A DNA stretch of 64,000 nucleotides from Actinomycetes bacterium (GCA_029782355.1 JAKOUY010000016.1:186001-250000); one strand, 5' to 3'. Counted from the stretch's first letter, positions 1-8,734 are shown. Made by a program: numbers and translations. The notes: generated by a model from the letters alone, not told the origin.

Positions 1-529
1 AGATCGCGAGCGGACCGTCACGGTCGGAGCTGTAGGCGATGTGGCTGCCGTCCGGTGACCAAGCAGGTCCCCAGTCGGCATGGTCGGGGTCGTTGACCAG
101 GTCGACGGTCGTGCCGTCATCGACGTCGACGGTCCAGATCTCGCCGTCGTCGGCGCCGGTCAGCCGCCGGTATGCGATCACTTTGCCATCGGCGGACCAC
201 GTCGGATCGAAGCCACCGTCGCGAGTGAGTTGACGCGCGTGGCTTCCGTCAGCGGCGCTGACCCAGATCCCGTCGTCCTTCGAGAAGGCCAGGCAGCCAT
301 GCAGCGCGGAGGTGTTGACCGGTTCGTTCGTCGGAGCGCTGAGGGAGGTGGCGACGATCGTCGTGCTCGGTGATGCCGAAGGCGGCGTTCGTGCTGAGGC
401 GCTGGCGGCAAGACACCCGATGGGCACCACCATGGACATGGTCGTTCCTGCCCGGCGACGCCACGCCAGGGCCCGGTTGCGACGATGGCGCCGCACTGCA
501 TGGAACGTCTGATTGGTCGGACCTGTCAC
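1..529 (-). CDS. TolB-like WD40/PD40 beta-propeller protein, secreted or membrane-anchored (partial)
   Basis: The reading frame is open to the left window edge, so only the N-terminal part (about 176 residues) is seen. I place the start at GTG 529 because GGAGGAGG lies just upstream. An arginine-rich segment followed by a hydrophobic, small-residue stretch (about residues 31-47) looks like a signal peptide or anchor. After a Ser/Thr/Pro linker come two PD40-type repeats: the first has GSHARQLTRDGGFDPTWS and SADGKVIAYR, the second WGPAWSPDGSHIAYSSD. Such propellers occur in TolB-like proteins and S9 peptidases; without the C-terminus these cannot be told apart. The function is unknown. The next gene upstream, the MarR gene, ends 97 bp away on the same strand. 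Confidence 0.7.
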   Translation of the reverse strand, partial: MTGPTNQTFHAVRRHRRNRALAWRRRAGTTMSMVVPIGCLAASASARTPPSASPSTTIVATSLSAPTNEPVNTSALHGCLAFSKDDGIWVSAADGSHARQLTRDGGFDPTWSADGKVIAYRRLTGADDGEIWTVDVDDGTTVDLVNDPDHADWGPAWSPDGSHIAYSSDRDGPLAI

Positions 530-625
530 GGTGCTGCCTCCTCCGATCGTGTCACTCTCGCAGGGGTCGGTCCGCTGACGTTTGGACATTCGTGCGGTCT
601 TGCCGGTCGGGCGGAACTCGTGCGA

Positions 626-1084
626 TCAGTGTCGAGGCGGATCCAGGAGCTCGCAGGCGCGCGTCACGGTTCGTAGCTCGGTGGGGCTCAGCGTCGTCAG
701 CATGGGGATGAGGTTCCGGAGCCGCTGCCGCCGGCCGCGGTCGAGGAGCTGTCGCCCCTTGGTGGTGGCGGCCACGGCGACCACTCGAGCGTCGCTCGTG
801 CTGCGAACCTTGGTGACCAGGGCGAGGCGCTCGAGGGCAGTCACCGATCGACTGACGGCGGCCGCGCTGATCCCTTCGATCTCGGCAATCTGTCCCACCG
901 GCAGCGGGCCGGCGTAGACGACCACCGACAGCAGGGACAGCCGCTCAGGGGTCAGCCCGAGGCGGCGATCATCGACCGCAGCGGTGCGCAGCGTGTGGAT
1001 CGCCATGCTGTGCACACGGTTCGCCGCCTCACTGACTGGTGAGCGGGCAACACCGGCGGGCAGCGTCGGTAGGTGTCCGGTCAT
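626..1084 (-). CDS. MarR-family transcriptional regulator
   Basis: This 152-residue protein has the winged-helix layout of MarR repressors. A helix-turn-helix lies around residues 55-80 (GQIAEIEGISAAAVSRSV) and is followed by a wing containing TKVRSTSDARVVAVAAT and KGRQLL. I choose ATG 1084, which overlaps the stop codon of the upstream VOC gene as ATGA, so the two are translationally coupled; a longer frame to 1147 would run into that gene. MarR proteins usually repress their own operon in response to small phenolic or antibiotic ligands. A probable operator is the AT-rich palindrome upstream of the VOC gene. The ligand is unknown. Confidence 0.85.
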   Translation of the reverse strand: MTGHLPTLPAGVARSPVSEAANRVHSMAIHTLRTAAVDDRRLGLTPERLSLLSVVVYAGPLPVGQIAEIEGISAAAVSRSVTALERLALVTKVRSTSDARVVAVAATTKGRQLLDRGRRQRLRNLIPMLTTLSPTELRTVTRACELLDPPRH

Positions 1085-1464
1085 CCCGCGACATCGGCCA
1101 TGATCGCCACGTGGTTGCCGTCGGGATCGCGGGTGAACGCCATCCACAGTTCACCGTCGGCCGTGGCGTGCACGCGGTGCGGCTCGTCGATGAACTCGAC
1201 GCCGCGACGGCACATCTCGGCGTAGGACGCCTGGATGTCGTCGACGGTGAGGTACAGCACCGGGCGTGATCGGAACTCGTCGCTCTCTGGTCTTCCGAGG
1301 TACAGCCGAGTGGCCCCGCACTGGAGGAACGCCATGTGCTGGCCCGGTACCTCGAACAGCAATGGCAGGCCGATGAGGTCTCGGTAGAAGCGGACGGAGG
1401 CATCGAGGTCGGTGACGGAGATGTGGATCTGGCCAAGCCCGGTCGGGTTCGCAGTTGGTTGCAT
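1081..1464 (-). CDS. VOC (glyoxalase/bleomycin resistance/dioxygenase) superfamily protein
   Basis: A single-domain VOC protein of about 127 residues with two beta-alpha-beta-beta-beta modules: GLGQIHISVTDLDASVRFY in the first half, and PVLYLTVDDIQASYAEM with FTRDPDGNHVAIMADV in the second. The DPDGN(H) turn near the C-terminus is typical of glyoxalase-like metal-binding folds. I choose ATG 1464 rather than the ATG at 1491, because TACTAT (1471-1476 on the opposite strand) sits 6 nt before it, as in a leaderless promoter, and the extra residues match no family. It is the first gene of a two-gene unit with the MarR regulator. The substrate is unknown; detoxification or thiol transfer are possible. 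Confidence 0.8.
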   Translation of the reverse strand: MQPTANPTGLGQIHISVTDLDASVRFYRDLIGLPLLFEVPGQHMAFLQCGATRLYLGRPESDEFRSRPVLYLTVDDIQASYAEMCRRGVEFIDEPHRVHATADGELWMAFTRDPDGNHVAIMADVAG

Positions 1465-1466
1465 AC

Positions 1467-1491
1467 ATGAATAGTAAACACTGTTATGCAT
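1467..1491. promoter_or_regulatory. AT-rich imperfect palindrome, candidate MarR operator and leaderless promoter
   Basis: This 25-bp segment has outer arms ATGnATA/TATnCAT around a centre at about 1479. It is strikingly AT-rich in a GC-rich region. It covers the TACTAT -10-like hexamer of the VOC-MarR unit, so a bound dimer would block transcription. The operator role is inferred from position; the symmetry is visible but imperfect. Confidence 0.45.
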
Positions 1492-1532
1492 ATCCGCACG
1501 ATGTTGGACGGTATTCGGCGGCTGCTCTCGCT

Positions 1533-2417
1533 TCAGGACGGGCGGCTGGTGGCTGCCGACGCGGCCTTCGGGATGGCACTCGTTCGTGAACGCCGCCGGG
1601 GTGTTCCGCCGAGCAGGTTGCGAAGGCTGGAAGGAGTCCTGCCCAGGTGCTGGGTGACGGTCCGTGTCATGTGGCCATGGTCGGCGAATCCGTGCTCTGC
1701 GGCCACTGCGGAGAGGTCATCCGTGCCGCCCTCCAGCTCATCGAGGACGCGCATGACACGCAGATGCTGCCGGAACTCCTTGAGGCCCATTCCCGTGGCC
1801 TCCTTGAACACCCGGCTGAGGTGGAACGGTGAGTATCCGACGCGTCGGGCGATCTCGGCGAGGTTGGGGTCGGTGCTGCGTTGCCGGAGGAGCTCGACCA
1901 CCTGGTCGATGAGTTCGCGGCGCCGCCGCTCGGTTCTGGACCCGGGTGTGTTGTGCAGCGCGGGCATGCAGATCGCGAGCACCTGAGCGACGCGCATGCC
2001 GATCTCCCATGCTTCGCGTTCCTGCTCCAGATCCTTGTGGAGGAGTCGATGGTGCAGGTCGAGATCGGCCGTGACGAGCAGTGGGACTGTCCGAGACCGC
2101 AGTTCGTCGGGCGTGCCCGACGGCGGGCTGGCGATGAAGGTCAGACGGGAACATGCACCAACCGCGTGCCGGCTCTGGACCTCGGACGTCGCATCGAAGG
2201 AGAAGCCGACGGCGCGGTTCACGGCGTACGTCGATCCGTTCACCCGTCGCTGGTATCCACCGGCCCGCACCAGTGCAACCCCGTTGGTCCCATTGATCCG
2301 GGTCTCCGACCAGGCGTCGCAGTGGGCCGCGGAGTTCTCGATGTCGAGCACGTTCCAGCAAGCTCCCGACCACAGGATCCGGAGATCCTGGACTTGCTCG
2401 ACGATCGGCGTCGCCAC
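1533..2417 (-). CDS. AraC-family transcriptional regulator
   Basis: A 294-residue protein. The N-terminal part (about 1-165) is a sensor-type domain without a recognisable cupin motif. The C-terminal part (about 170-265) is a classical AraC double helix-turn-helix, with LAEIARRVGYSPFHLSRVFK as the first and LSAVAAEHGFADHGHMTRTV as the second recognition unit, ending in LGRTPSSLR. The start appears to be GTG 2417. A basic Ala/Ser-rich tail of about 25 residues follows the domain. Neighbouring genes give no clear target; its own gene is flanked by the VOC-MarR pair and NhaA. Ligand and regulon are unknown. Confidence 0.85.
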   Translation of the reverse strand: MATPIVEQVQDLRILWSGACWNVLDIENSAAHCDAWSETRINGTNGVALVRAGGYQRRVNGSTYAVNRAVGFSFDATSEVQSRHAVGACSRLTFIASPPSGTPDELRSRTVPLLVTADLDLHHRLLHKDLEQEREAWEIGMRVAQVLAICMPALHNTPGSRTERRRRELIDQVVELLRQRSTDPNLAEIARRVGYSPFHLSRVFKEATGMGLKEFRQHLRVMRVLDELEGGTDDLSAVAAEHGFADHGHMTRTVTQHLGRTPSSLRNLLGGTPRRRSRTSAIPKAASAATSRPS

Positions 2418-2570
2418 GGCTCATACCTAACAGAACGACCTGCCGGGCACAACGCGACCGCACGTTCGTCCGAGCGCGCCGCACGGCTCATCGGGTCCAT
2501 CTCCAGCTGGCGGTTGGCAGGTGAGCGCGGCCTGGCCAGCAGCGGTCCTCCGTTGCCGACCGGGAGTGGT

Positions 2571-3854
2571 TCATCCGCCGTCGGGGTTCCGGCGTAGGAC
2601 CCCGACGGCCAGCGCAGCGGCAACCAGTGATGCGGCGACGATGCCGAGCTTGGCGTCGGTTCGCTGGGCTTCGCCGGGCAGGGCCAGCTCGGTGATGAAC
2701 AGGGCGACGGTGAACCCGATGCCCGCCGCCGCCCCGGCGCCAAGCAGGTGGGAGCGGCGCATGCCGTCGGGACGGTCGGCAACGCCACTGCGCACGGCCA
2801 GTGCCGTGGCGGCGACGACGCCGAGCGGTTTGCCCACCACGAGCCCGGCGACGATGGCCCAGGTGATGGGCGAGCGGACCGCCTCGCCCAGGCCGGCGGC
2901 GGAGATCTCCACGCCGATGTTGGCCAGGGCGAACAACGGCACGATGACGAAGCTGGTCCACGGGTGGAGCACGTGCTGCAGCCACTCGACCACCGACACC
3001 GAGCCGCGGGCCAGGGCGGTGGTCTGGCGGGCTGCCTCCACGTCGGACACATCGGCCAGCTCCTCGCCGTCCACCAGGTCGGGGGCCCAGCGGGGCACGG
3101 CCGGCGCCAGCAGGCCCATGACCACGCCGGCCAGCGTGGCGTGCACGCCCGCTTCGTGCAGACCCAACCAGCACACCGCACCCACCACGACGTAGATCCC
3201 GGTGGCGTGGACTTCGAGACGGCGGGCGAGGAGCACGGCGCCCACCGAGCCGGCGGCGACCGCCAGCCACCCGGCGGCGATGCCGTCCGAGTAGGCGACG
3301 GCGATGACCACGATCGCGCCGATGTCGTCGACGATCGCCAGGCCCAACAGGAACGCGCGCAACGACGTCGGAACCCTGCTCCCCACCACGGCCAGCACGC
3401 CGACGGCCAGGGCGATGTCCGTCGCCATCGGGATCGCCCACCCGTGCGGCGCCGTCCGGCCGGCGATCGCCAGATAGCACAGCGCCGGCACCGCCATCCC
3501 GCCCACCGCGGCGACGATGGGAAGCAGCGCCGCCCGAGCCCTGGCCAGGTGGCCGTCGGTCAGCTCGCGCTTGATCTCCAGGCCGACGACGAAGAAAAAC
3601 ACGGTCATCAGCCCGTCGTTGATCCAGTGGCGCAGATCGAGAGCCAGGGTGTGGTCGCCGATGCCGACGCGCACGACCGTTGCCCACATTCGCTCGTAGC
3701 CGCCCGCCCACGGCGAGTTGGCCCACACCAGCGCAGCCACAGCGGCGACGGCCAGCACCGCGGCCCCCGCCACTTCGGCGGCCAGGAAGTCGCGCAACGG
3801 CGACAGCACCCGCACGGCTGGCGGTGGGCGGCGTGGTTGGGCGCGTCGCTCCAT
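2571..3854 (-). CDS. nhaA: Na+/H+ antiporter NhaA
   Basis: NhaA exchanges external protons for cytoplasmic Na+ across the inner membrane for pH and sodium homeostasis. The 427-residue product shows the family signatures: RHWINDGLMTVFFFVVGLE near residue 80, DIALAVGVLAVVG, and the ion-binding aspartate pair in LAIVDDIGAIVVIAV. About 11-12 hydrophobic segments are visible, and the C-terminal motif AGIGFTVALFITELA is present. I choose ATG 3854, preceded by GGAGAC; the frame runs much further upstream (to 4766), but that part is antisense to the P450 gene and not protein-like. It is divergent from the P450 gene across 132 bp with no obvious shared operator. Confidence 0.93.
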   Translation of the reverse strand: MERRAQPRRPPPAVRVLSPLRDFLAAEVAGAAVLAVAAVAALVWANSPWAGGYERMWATVVRVGIGDHTLALDLRHWINDGLMTVFFFVVGLEIKRELTDGHLARARAALLPIVAAVGGMAVPALCYLAIAGRTAPHGWAIPMATDIALAVGVLAVVGSRVPTSLRAFLLGLAIVDDIGAIVVIAVAYSDGIAAGWLAVAAGSVGAVLLARRLEVHATGIYVVVGAVCWLGLHEAGVHATLAGVVMGLLAPAVPRWAPDLVDGEELADVSDVEAARQTTALARGSVSVVEWLQHVLHPWTSFVIVPLFALANIGVEISAAGLGEAVRSPITWAIVAGLVVGKPLGVVAATALAVRSGVADRPDGMRRSHLLGAGAAAGIGFTVALFITELALPGEAQRTDAKLGIVAASLVAAALAVGVLRRNPDGG

Positions 3855-3986
3855 GTCTCCTCGACGCCGACCAGCCTTCCCGGCACCCCTCCGTTGCGCC
3901 CCGAACTGTAACCGCCATGCCGTGGCGTTCGGCTGGCCTCGCGGCAGCGTGGTGACGATGGCCAGGGTTGGCGCGAGACTCCCCGG

Positions 3987-5279
3987 ATGGCTGGTGCAGC
4001 GTCGCCCGATCTCGCCGCGGCGTTCTTCGCCGAGGCGTTCGATCCGGCGAACCGTGACAATCCGTACGCGGTGTACCGGAGGTTCCGCGAAACCACCCCG
4101 GTGATCTCCACCGAGATCGGCTTGCACCTGGCACTCAGCCACGGCGCGTGCGCCAAGGTGCTCCGCCATCCGAGCGCGAGCAGCGACGAACGCCGCGGCA
4201 CGTACTTCCAGATGATGGCGGCCTCCAATCCACGCCTCGCCGCCGTCGCCGAGCGGCGCCCATCGCTGTTGTTCATGGACCCGCCCGAACACACGCGGCT
4301 GCGCGGACTGGTCGCCCCGGCCTTCGGACCCCGACGTGTCGATCAACTGCGCGGTCTGATCCGCCGGACCGCCGACGAACTCGTCACCGCGATGGCCGAG
4401 CGTGGCGACACCACCGTCGACATCATCGAGCAGTTCGCCTACCCCTTGCCCATCCGGGTGATCTGCACCCTGCTCGGTGTGCCCGCCGCTGATCACGAGC
4501 AGTTCCGCCACTGGTCCGCCACGCTCACCCGCGCGGTCGACCCACGGATGCTGCGTTCCGACGATGACAACGCCGAGATCGAGGAAGCCGGCGATCAGCT
4601 CCGCCGCTACACCGAAGCGATGATCGACGAGCGCCGCCGGCATCCGGGCGACGACCTGCTGTCCGACCTCCTCCGCCCGTCGACCGAACCGACCACGCGT
4701 CCGGACGAACTGCTCGACGACGGCGAGCTCAACGAGCTCGTCACGCTGATCCTGGTGGCCGGCCACGAAACCACCGTGAACCTAATCGGCAATGGGCTGG
4801 CCGCCCTGCTCGATCATCCCGATCAGCTGGCCGAGTGGACAGCCCAACCAACCCTCGCCGACTCGTCCGTCGACGAACTGCTCCGCTTCGACTCACCGGT
4901 GCAACTCGCCCAACGGATCGCCACCGAGCCGCTTGAGTTGGACGGCACCACCATTCCGCCGGGCGACCAGGTCATCGTGATCCTGGCGTCAGCGAACCGC
5001 GACCCGACGGTGTTCGATGATCCCGATCGGCTCGACATTCGCCGGTCCAACGCCAACCGGCACATCGCCTTCGGCGGCGGCATCCATCACTGTCTGGGCG
5101 CGGCCCTCGCTCGGGCCGAGGGCGCCATCGCGCTGTCGACGCTGCTCCGGGCGTTCCCGGGGATCCAAGCGGCCGGGCCGAGTCCGGTCCGTCCCACCTT
5201 CACGCTTCGCGGCCGATCCGAGCTTCCCGTCCACCTCGGCCGCCGGCGCTCCGGCGGCCCGTTTCCCCGCGGAGGCTGA
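3987..5279 (+). CDS. Cytochrome P450 (CYP)
   Basis: A soluble bacterial class I type P450 of 430 residues. The I-helix oxygen-activation motif AGHETT begins at residue 258, the K-helix ExxR lies in DELLRF, and the haem-binding loop FGGGIHHCLGAALAR places the thiolate cysteine at residue 369. The PPEHTRLRGLVAPAF segment near residue 97 is the usual C-helix haem propionate contact. No redox partner is encoded next to it, so ferredoxin and reductase must come from elsewhere; the dmpQ ferredoxin 5 kb away is a possible but unsupported donor. It converges with the secreted hydrolase gene, 35 bp apart. The substrate is unknown. Confidence 0.93.
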   Translation: MAGAASPDLAAAFFAEAFDPANRDNPYAVYRRFRETTPVISTEIGLHLALSHGACAKVLRHPSASSDERRGTYFQMMAASNPRLAAVAERRPSLLFMDPPEHTRLRGLVAPAFGPRRVDQLRGLIRRTADELVTAMAERGDTTVDIIEQFAYPLPIRVICTLLGVPAADHEQFRHWSATLTRAVDPRMLRSDDDNAEIEEAGDQLRRYTEAMIDERRRHPGDDLLSDLLRPSTEPTTRPDELLDDGELNELVTLILVAGHETTVNLIGNGLAALLDHPDQLAEWTAQPTLADSSVDELLRFDSPVQLAQRIATEPLELDGTTIPPGDQVIVILASANRDPTVFDDPDRLDIRRSNANRHIAFGGGIHHCLGAALARAEGAIALSTLLRAFPGIQAAGPSPVRPTFTLRGRSELPVHLGRRRSGGPFPRGG

Positions 5280-5314
5280 TCGGCCGGGCTCGGCAGGCGC
5301 CGGGCACTACGGAC

Positions 5315-6610
5315 TTACGCACGGCTCTGGATGGTGAACCCGGCGTCGGCGGGGACGTCGGTGGGGACCGCCGACGTTTCGGCACCGAACAACCAGCGCA
5401 GCCAGCGGGTGACGATGCCCGTGATCATCGACTCGCTGCGTGCTGGCGCGACGTTTGGCGGTCCGCACCCGTCGGTGCCCAGCGTGCGCAACTCCGGCCG
5501 GGCATCGAGCAGCGGCCCCAGGCCCGAGGCCTCGGCCAGCCCGATCAAGCCGCGTCCGTTGCCGATGGTGCAGAAGTCGTCGAACCCGTTGTGGCCGACG
5601 TCGGTCAACTCGACCAGCCAGGTGGGAGACGCCGCCGACTCGAAGGCCGACTCGGAGACGCTGGCCGGTACGACCCGGTCGTTCGTCCCCGCCACGAACA
5701 GCGACGGGCGCGGCGGCGACACTTGGCCGTCGGTGCGACCCGAGGCCAGCGAGACGAACCCGTCCACCCGGGGATCGGCGGCCATCGACAGGGCGGTGAA
5801 CCCACCCGCCGAATGACCCAGCGTGGCGACGTGCTCGAGATCGACGTGCCCGGCCAGCGGGTCGGTGGGTGCGGTGGCGGCGGCGGACACCACGTCGAGC
5901 GTGGCCCGCAGATCCTCGACCGCGGCCTCAGGGTCGGCCGTCGGGCTGCCGGCGAGCACGTGGAACATGTCCCGGCTGGCGTGGTCCGGGGCGGCCACGA
6001 TCATCCCCCACGACGCCAGGTGGGCGGTGAGGAACGTCGACTGCAAGCGCATGCCGGTGAACCCGTGGCTGAACAGCACCACCGGGAACCGTCCGTCGGC
6101 GACGGCCGCGTCACGCCCCGCGGTGTAGGTCACCGTGGCCGGCAGGTCGGTCTTCAGCAGTGCGGTGATGGCCGGGGGTAGGAAGGCGCGCACGTCGTAG
6201 GTCTCGGTTTGCGCCGGGCCGGGAGCCGCCGGGTACCAGATCTCCGCCCGTCGACCACCCGGCACGTCCACGGTCCGCACACCAACCCGGTATGGCCCGG
6301 GGGCGGCATCGTCCAGCGGGCTCGTCGCGCCGGCGCCGGCGGTGCCGGCGGGTTGCGTCCCGGTGGGAGCCGACCCGGGAGGGGTGGTGTTCGGGCGGTT
6401 GGCGACGACGGCGCTGGCCGACGCGCCGACCGCACCCAGCGAGACGGTGACGACCGCGATCAGGCGTGCCGCAGCCGGCGACCACCGACCGCTCACGACG
6501 CCGTGCGGCCGACGGCCCTCGCCGCGGCGGTCGGGACGGCACCCCAGGTCATGTCGACGGCGGCCACCAGGCCACCCTAACGGGGTCGCCGGGATCCCTC
6601 GACCGTTCAC
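5315..6610 (-). CDS. Secreted alpha/beta hydrolase (PAF-acetylhydrolase/dienelactone hydrolase-like)
   Basis: The core (about residues 105-420) is an alpha/beta hydrolase. VVLFSHGFTG carries the oxyanion loop, TLGHSAGG the nucleophile serine elbow, and GTNDRVVP with DVGHNGFDDF supplies the acidic and histidine positions. This resembles extracellular lipase/PAF-acetylhydrolase-type enzymes that cleave short acyl esters. Before it come a hydrophobic signal segment (AARLIAVVTVSLGAVGASAS) and a Thr/Pro/Gly-rich linker, which indicate export. The long frame starts at GTG 6610; a GTG at 6496 just before the signal segment is the likelier true start, since the first 38 residues are low-complexity and basic. 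The substrate is unknown. Confidence 0.8.
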   Translation of the reverse strand: MNGRGIPATPLGWPGGRRRHDLGCRPDRRGEGRRPHGVVSGRWSPAAARLIAVVTVSLGAVGASASAVVANRPNTTPPGSAPTGTQPAGTAGAGATSPLDDAAPGPYRVGVRTVDVPGGRRAEIWYPAAPGPAQTETYDVRAFLPPAITALLKTDLPATVTYTAGRDAAVADGRFPVVLFSHGFTGMRLQSTFLTAHLASWGMIVAAPDHASRDMFHVLAGSPTADPEAAVEDLRATLDVVSAAATAPTDPLAGHVDLEHVATLGHSAGGFTALSMAADPRVDGFVSLASGRTDGQVSPPRPSLFVAGTNDRVVPASVSESAFESAASPTWLVELTDVGHNGFDDFCTIGNGRGLIGLAEASGLGPLLDARPELRTLGTDGCGPPNVAPARSESMITGIVTRWLRWLFGAETSAVPTDVPADAGFTIQSRA

Positions 6611-6620
6611 CCCCGCCGCA

Positions 6621-6665
6621 GGTGATCAGCACATGTCGGCATGACATCGACATTCGCTGATCACC
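6621..6665. terminator. Nested inverted repeat between glcG-like and hydrolase genes (terminator or operator)
   Basis: A perfect 10-bp stem, GGTGATCAGC at 6621-6630 pairing with GCTGATCACC at 6656-6665, encloses a second small stem ATGTC/GACAT at 6633-6647. There is no T-run. It lies downstream of the minus-strand phenol operon and upstream of the hydrolase gene on the same strand, so it could end the operon or regulate the hydrolase. Confidence 0.5.
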
Positions 6666-6749
6666 CCGTGGAGGTCCGGGGGGATCCCGGGGGTCCGGCG
6701 GGATCCCGGGGGTCCGGGCGGGGGCCCGGGGTCCCGGGGGTCGGGGGGA
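6666..6749. repeat. G-rich low-complexity tract after the glcG-like stop codon
   Basis: Short units of the type GGGGGTCC/GGGATCCC recur, giving long G-runs on the plus strand and a C-rich transcript tail on the minus strand directly after the TGA of the last gene of the phenol operon. It could form a G-quadruplex or serve as a C-rich Rho loading tract; both are inference. Confidence 0.6.
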
Positions 6750-7178
6750 TCAGGGGACGTGGACGCCAGCGGCGCCGGCTTCGGCGATGGCCTGGTCCTG
6801 GTCGGCCGAGCCGCCGGACACCCCGACCGAACCGACCAGCGAGCCGTCGACCAGCACGGGTGCACCGCCGCCGAAGATGGTCAAGCGTGGCGTGTGGGTG
6901 ATGCCGTGGACCAGGGCCGGGTCGTCCTTGATCAAGTCCCACCATCGGTCCGTGGGTAGGCCGTTGAACGCCGCGACCGTGTAGGCCTTGTCGGCAGCGA
7001 TGCGCGCCGACAGGCGGGGCGCGCCGTCCATCCGAGCGGCCACGACGGGCTCGCCGGCTTCGTCGGCCACGGTCACGCACACCGCCACGCCCAACTCGGT
7101 GGCGTGGGCCATCGCCGCGTCCAGCGCCATCCGGGCGCCCGCCAGCGACAGCGTGTGCGCCGGGATCACCGTGTTCAT
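6750..7178 (-). CDS. GlcG/HbpS-like (DUF336) heme-binding-type protein
   Basis: A small protein of 142 residues with the DUF336/GlcG-HbpS fold. The signature runs from LAGARMALDAAMAHATELG through VTVADEAGEPVVAARMDGAP and ADKAYTVAAF to the C-terminal IFGGGAPVLVDGSLVGSVGV. Family members bind haem or corrinoid-like ligands or are of unknown role, and genes of this type are found beside aromatic meta-cleavage genes. ATG 7178 overlaps the TGA of the upstream aldehyde dehydrogenase gene (ATGA), so it is the last gene of the phenol hydroxylase operon and translationally coupled. No signal peptide is seen, so a cytoplasmic role in the pathway is likely but undefined. Confidence 0.85.
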   Translation of the reverse strand: MNTVIPAHTLSLAGARMALDAAMAHATELGVAVCVTVADEAGEPVVAARMDGAPRLSARIAADKAYTVAAFNGLPTDRWWDLIKDDPALVHGITHTPRLTIFGGGAPVLVDGSLVGSVGVSGGSADQDQAIAEAGAAGVHVP

Positions 7179-8677
7179 CGGGGCGTGGTGGGAAAGGCCA
7201 CGAAGCGGGTCTCGGTGAAGAACTCGCGGCTGTGCCCTCCACCTTCGCGCCCCATGCCGCTCTGCTTGACGCCGCCGAACGGCTGGCGCAGGTCCCGCTC
7301 GAAGAAGCAATTGGCCCAGATCATGCCGGTGTGCAGGCGGGCGGCCACGTCGTGGACGGTGCGCTGGCTCTCGCTCCAGATGTAGCCGGCCAGGCCGTAG
7401 TCGGTGCCGTTGGCGATGGCCAGTGCCTCCTCGGCGGTGTCGAACGGCATGACCACCGCGACCGGGCCGAAGATCTCCTCCTGGCAGACCCGGGCCGTGG
7501 GCTCGACGTCGACGATGATCGTCGGCTCGACGAAGTAGCCGGTGTCCCGCCCGGCCGGCCGGCCGCCGCCGTGCAGCACCCGGCCCTCGCTGCGAGCCAC
7601 GTCGATGTAGCCGGTGACCTTGTCGTACTGGGCCTTGTTGACGATCGGCCCGAGCCGGGTCGCCGGGTCGTTCGGATCGCCGGGCACCCAGCCGGCGGCC
7701 TCGGCGGCGAAGGCCTCGATGAACTGGTCGTAGATCGGGCGCTGGACGAGGATGCGCGAGCCGGCGATGCACAGCTGCCCGGTGTTGGAGAAGATGCCTG
7801 CTGCCACCGTGGGCACGCAGCGGGACAGGTCGGCGTCGGCGAAGACCAGGACCGCGGACTTGCCACCGAGCTCGAACGAGGTCCGCTTGAGCTGCGGCGC
7901 CACCCGGGTGGCGATGTCGCGGGCCGTGCCCGGCGAGCCGGTGAAGGTCACCCCGACCACGTCGTGGTGCTCCACCAGCGGGGCGCCGGCCTCCTTGCCG
8001 AAACCGAGCACCGTGTTGTAGGCGCCGGCCGGCAACCCGGCCTCCTGGAAGATCTCGCCGAGCACGCCGATGCTCAGCGGGGACAGCTCGCTGGGCTTGT
8101 GGACCACCGAGTTGCCGTAGGCCAGCGCCGGCGCCAGCTTCCACGTGCTGAGCATGAACGGCGCGTTCCACGGGCTGATCACGGCGAAGACCCCGACCGG
8201 GTCGCTCATCGTGTAGGTCCGCAGGTTGTCGTCGCGGTTGAAGGCGTGATCGCCGGCGAGCTCCTGCTCCATGGCGAAGAAGCGCAGGTTCCAGGCCGAG
8301 CGGCTGGGCCCCTGCACCGGGTTGCCGATCGGATGGCCCATCTCCAGTGCCTCGCGCCGCAGGATCTCCGGGTAGCGGGCGTCGATCAGATCGGCGGCCT
8401 TCATCAACACCTGGCGGCGGAACGACGGCTTGGCCCGCGACCACTCGCCGGACTCGAACGCCTGCTGCGCCGCGCCGACCGCCGCGCCGACATCGTCGAC
8501 GTCGCCACGCGCCGCGGTGGTGACCACCTGCTCGGTCACCGGGTTGACCACGTCGAAGGTCTGCCCGGAGATCGAGTCGACGAACTCGTTGGCGATGAAG
8601 TGGCGGGCGGGAGCGATGGCGGACGTGTCGGTGCTCACGTGGATCTCGTTTCGTGCATCAGGTGTCGACGCGGCCAT
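7175..8677 (-). CDS. dmpC: 2-Hydroxymuconic semialdehyde dehydrogenase
   Basis: It oxidises the ring-fission product 2-hydroxymuconic semialdehyde with NAD+ to 2-hydroxymuconate (4-oxalocrotonate enol). The 500-residue protein is a complete ALDH: SPWNAPF with Asn171, FTGS, FELGGKS with the general base Glu269, NTGQLC with the catalytic Cys303, and EEIFGPV. The identity within ALDHs rests on context: it follows catechol 2,3-dioxygenase in the order of dmpB-dmpC and shares an operon with the phenol hydroxylase. The start may be ATG 8677 or the GTG 13 codons later, since the first residues are not conserved in ALDHs. Its stop overlaps the glcG-like start. Confidence 0.9.
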   Translation of the reverse strand: MAASTPDARNEIHVSTDTSAIAPARHFIANEFVDSISGQTFDVVNPVTEQVVTTAARGDVDDVGAAVGAAQQAFESGEWSRAKPSFRRQVLMKAADLIDARYPEILRREALEMGHPIGNPVQGPSRSAWNLRFFAMEQELAGDHAFNRDDNLRTYTMSDPVGVFAVISPWNAPFMLSTWKLAPALAYGNSVVHKPSELSPLSIGVLGEIFQEAGLPAGAYNTVLGFGKEAGAPLVEHHDVVGVTFTGSPGTARDIATRVAPQLKRTSFELGGKSAVLVFADADLSRCVPTVAAGIFSNTGQLCIAGSRILVQRPIYDQFIEAFAAEAAGWVPGDPNDPATRLGPIVNKAQYDKVTGYIDVARSEGRVLHGGGRPAGRDTGYFVEPTIIVDVEPTARVCQEEIFGPVAVVMPFDTAEEALAIANGTDYGLAGYIWSESQRTVHDVAARLHTGMIWANCFFERDLRQPFGGVKQSGMGREGGGHSREFFTETRFVAFPTTPR

Positions 8678-8734
8678 GAGCCCCCGGCCACCCGGGCCGG
8701 AGGCTCACGACCGCCATGGGATGGATCTGGTGGA

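Noticed and set aside
3855-4766. N-terminal extension of NhaA to 4766
   Set aside because: It is antisense to the P450 gene, has no NhaA similarity, and ATG 3854 with GGAG gives the normal family length.
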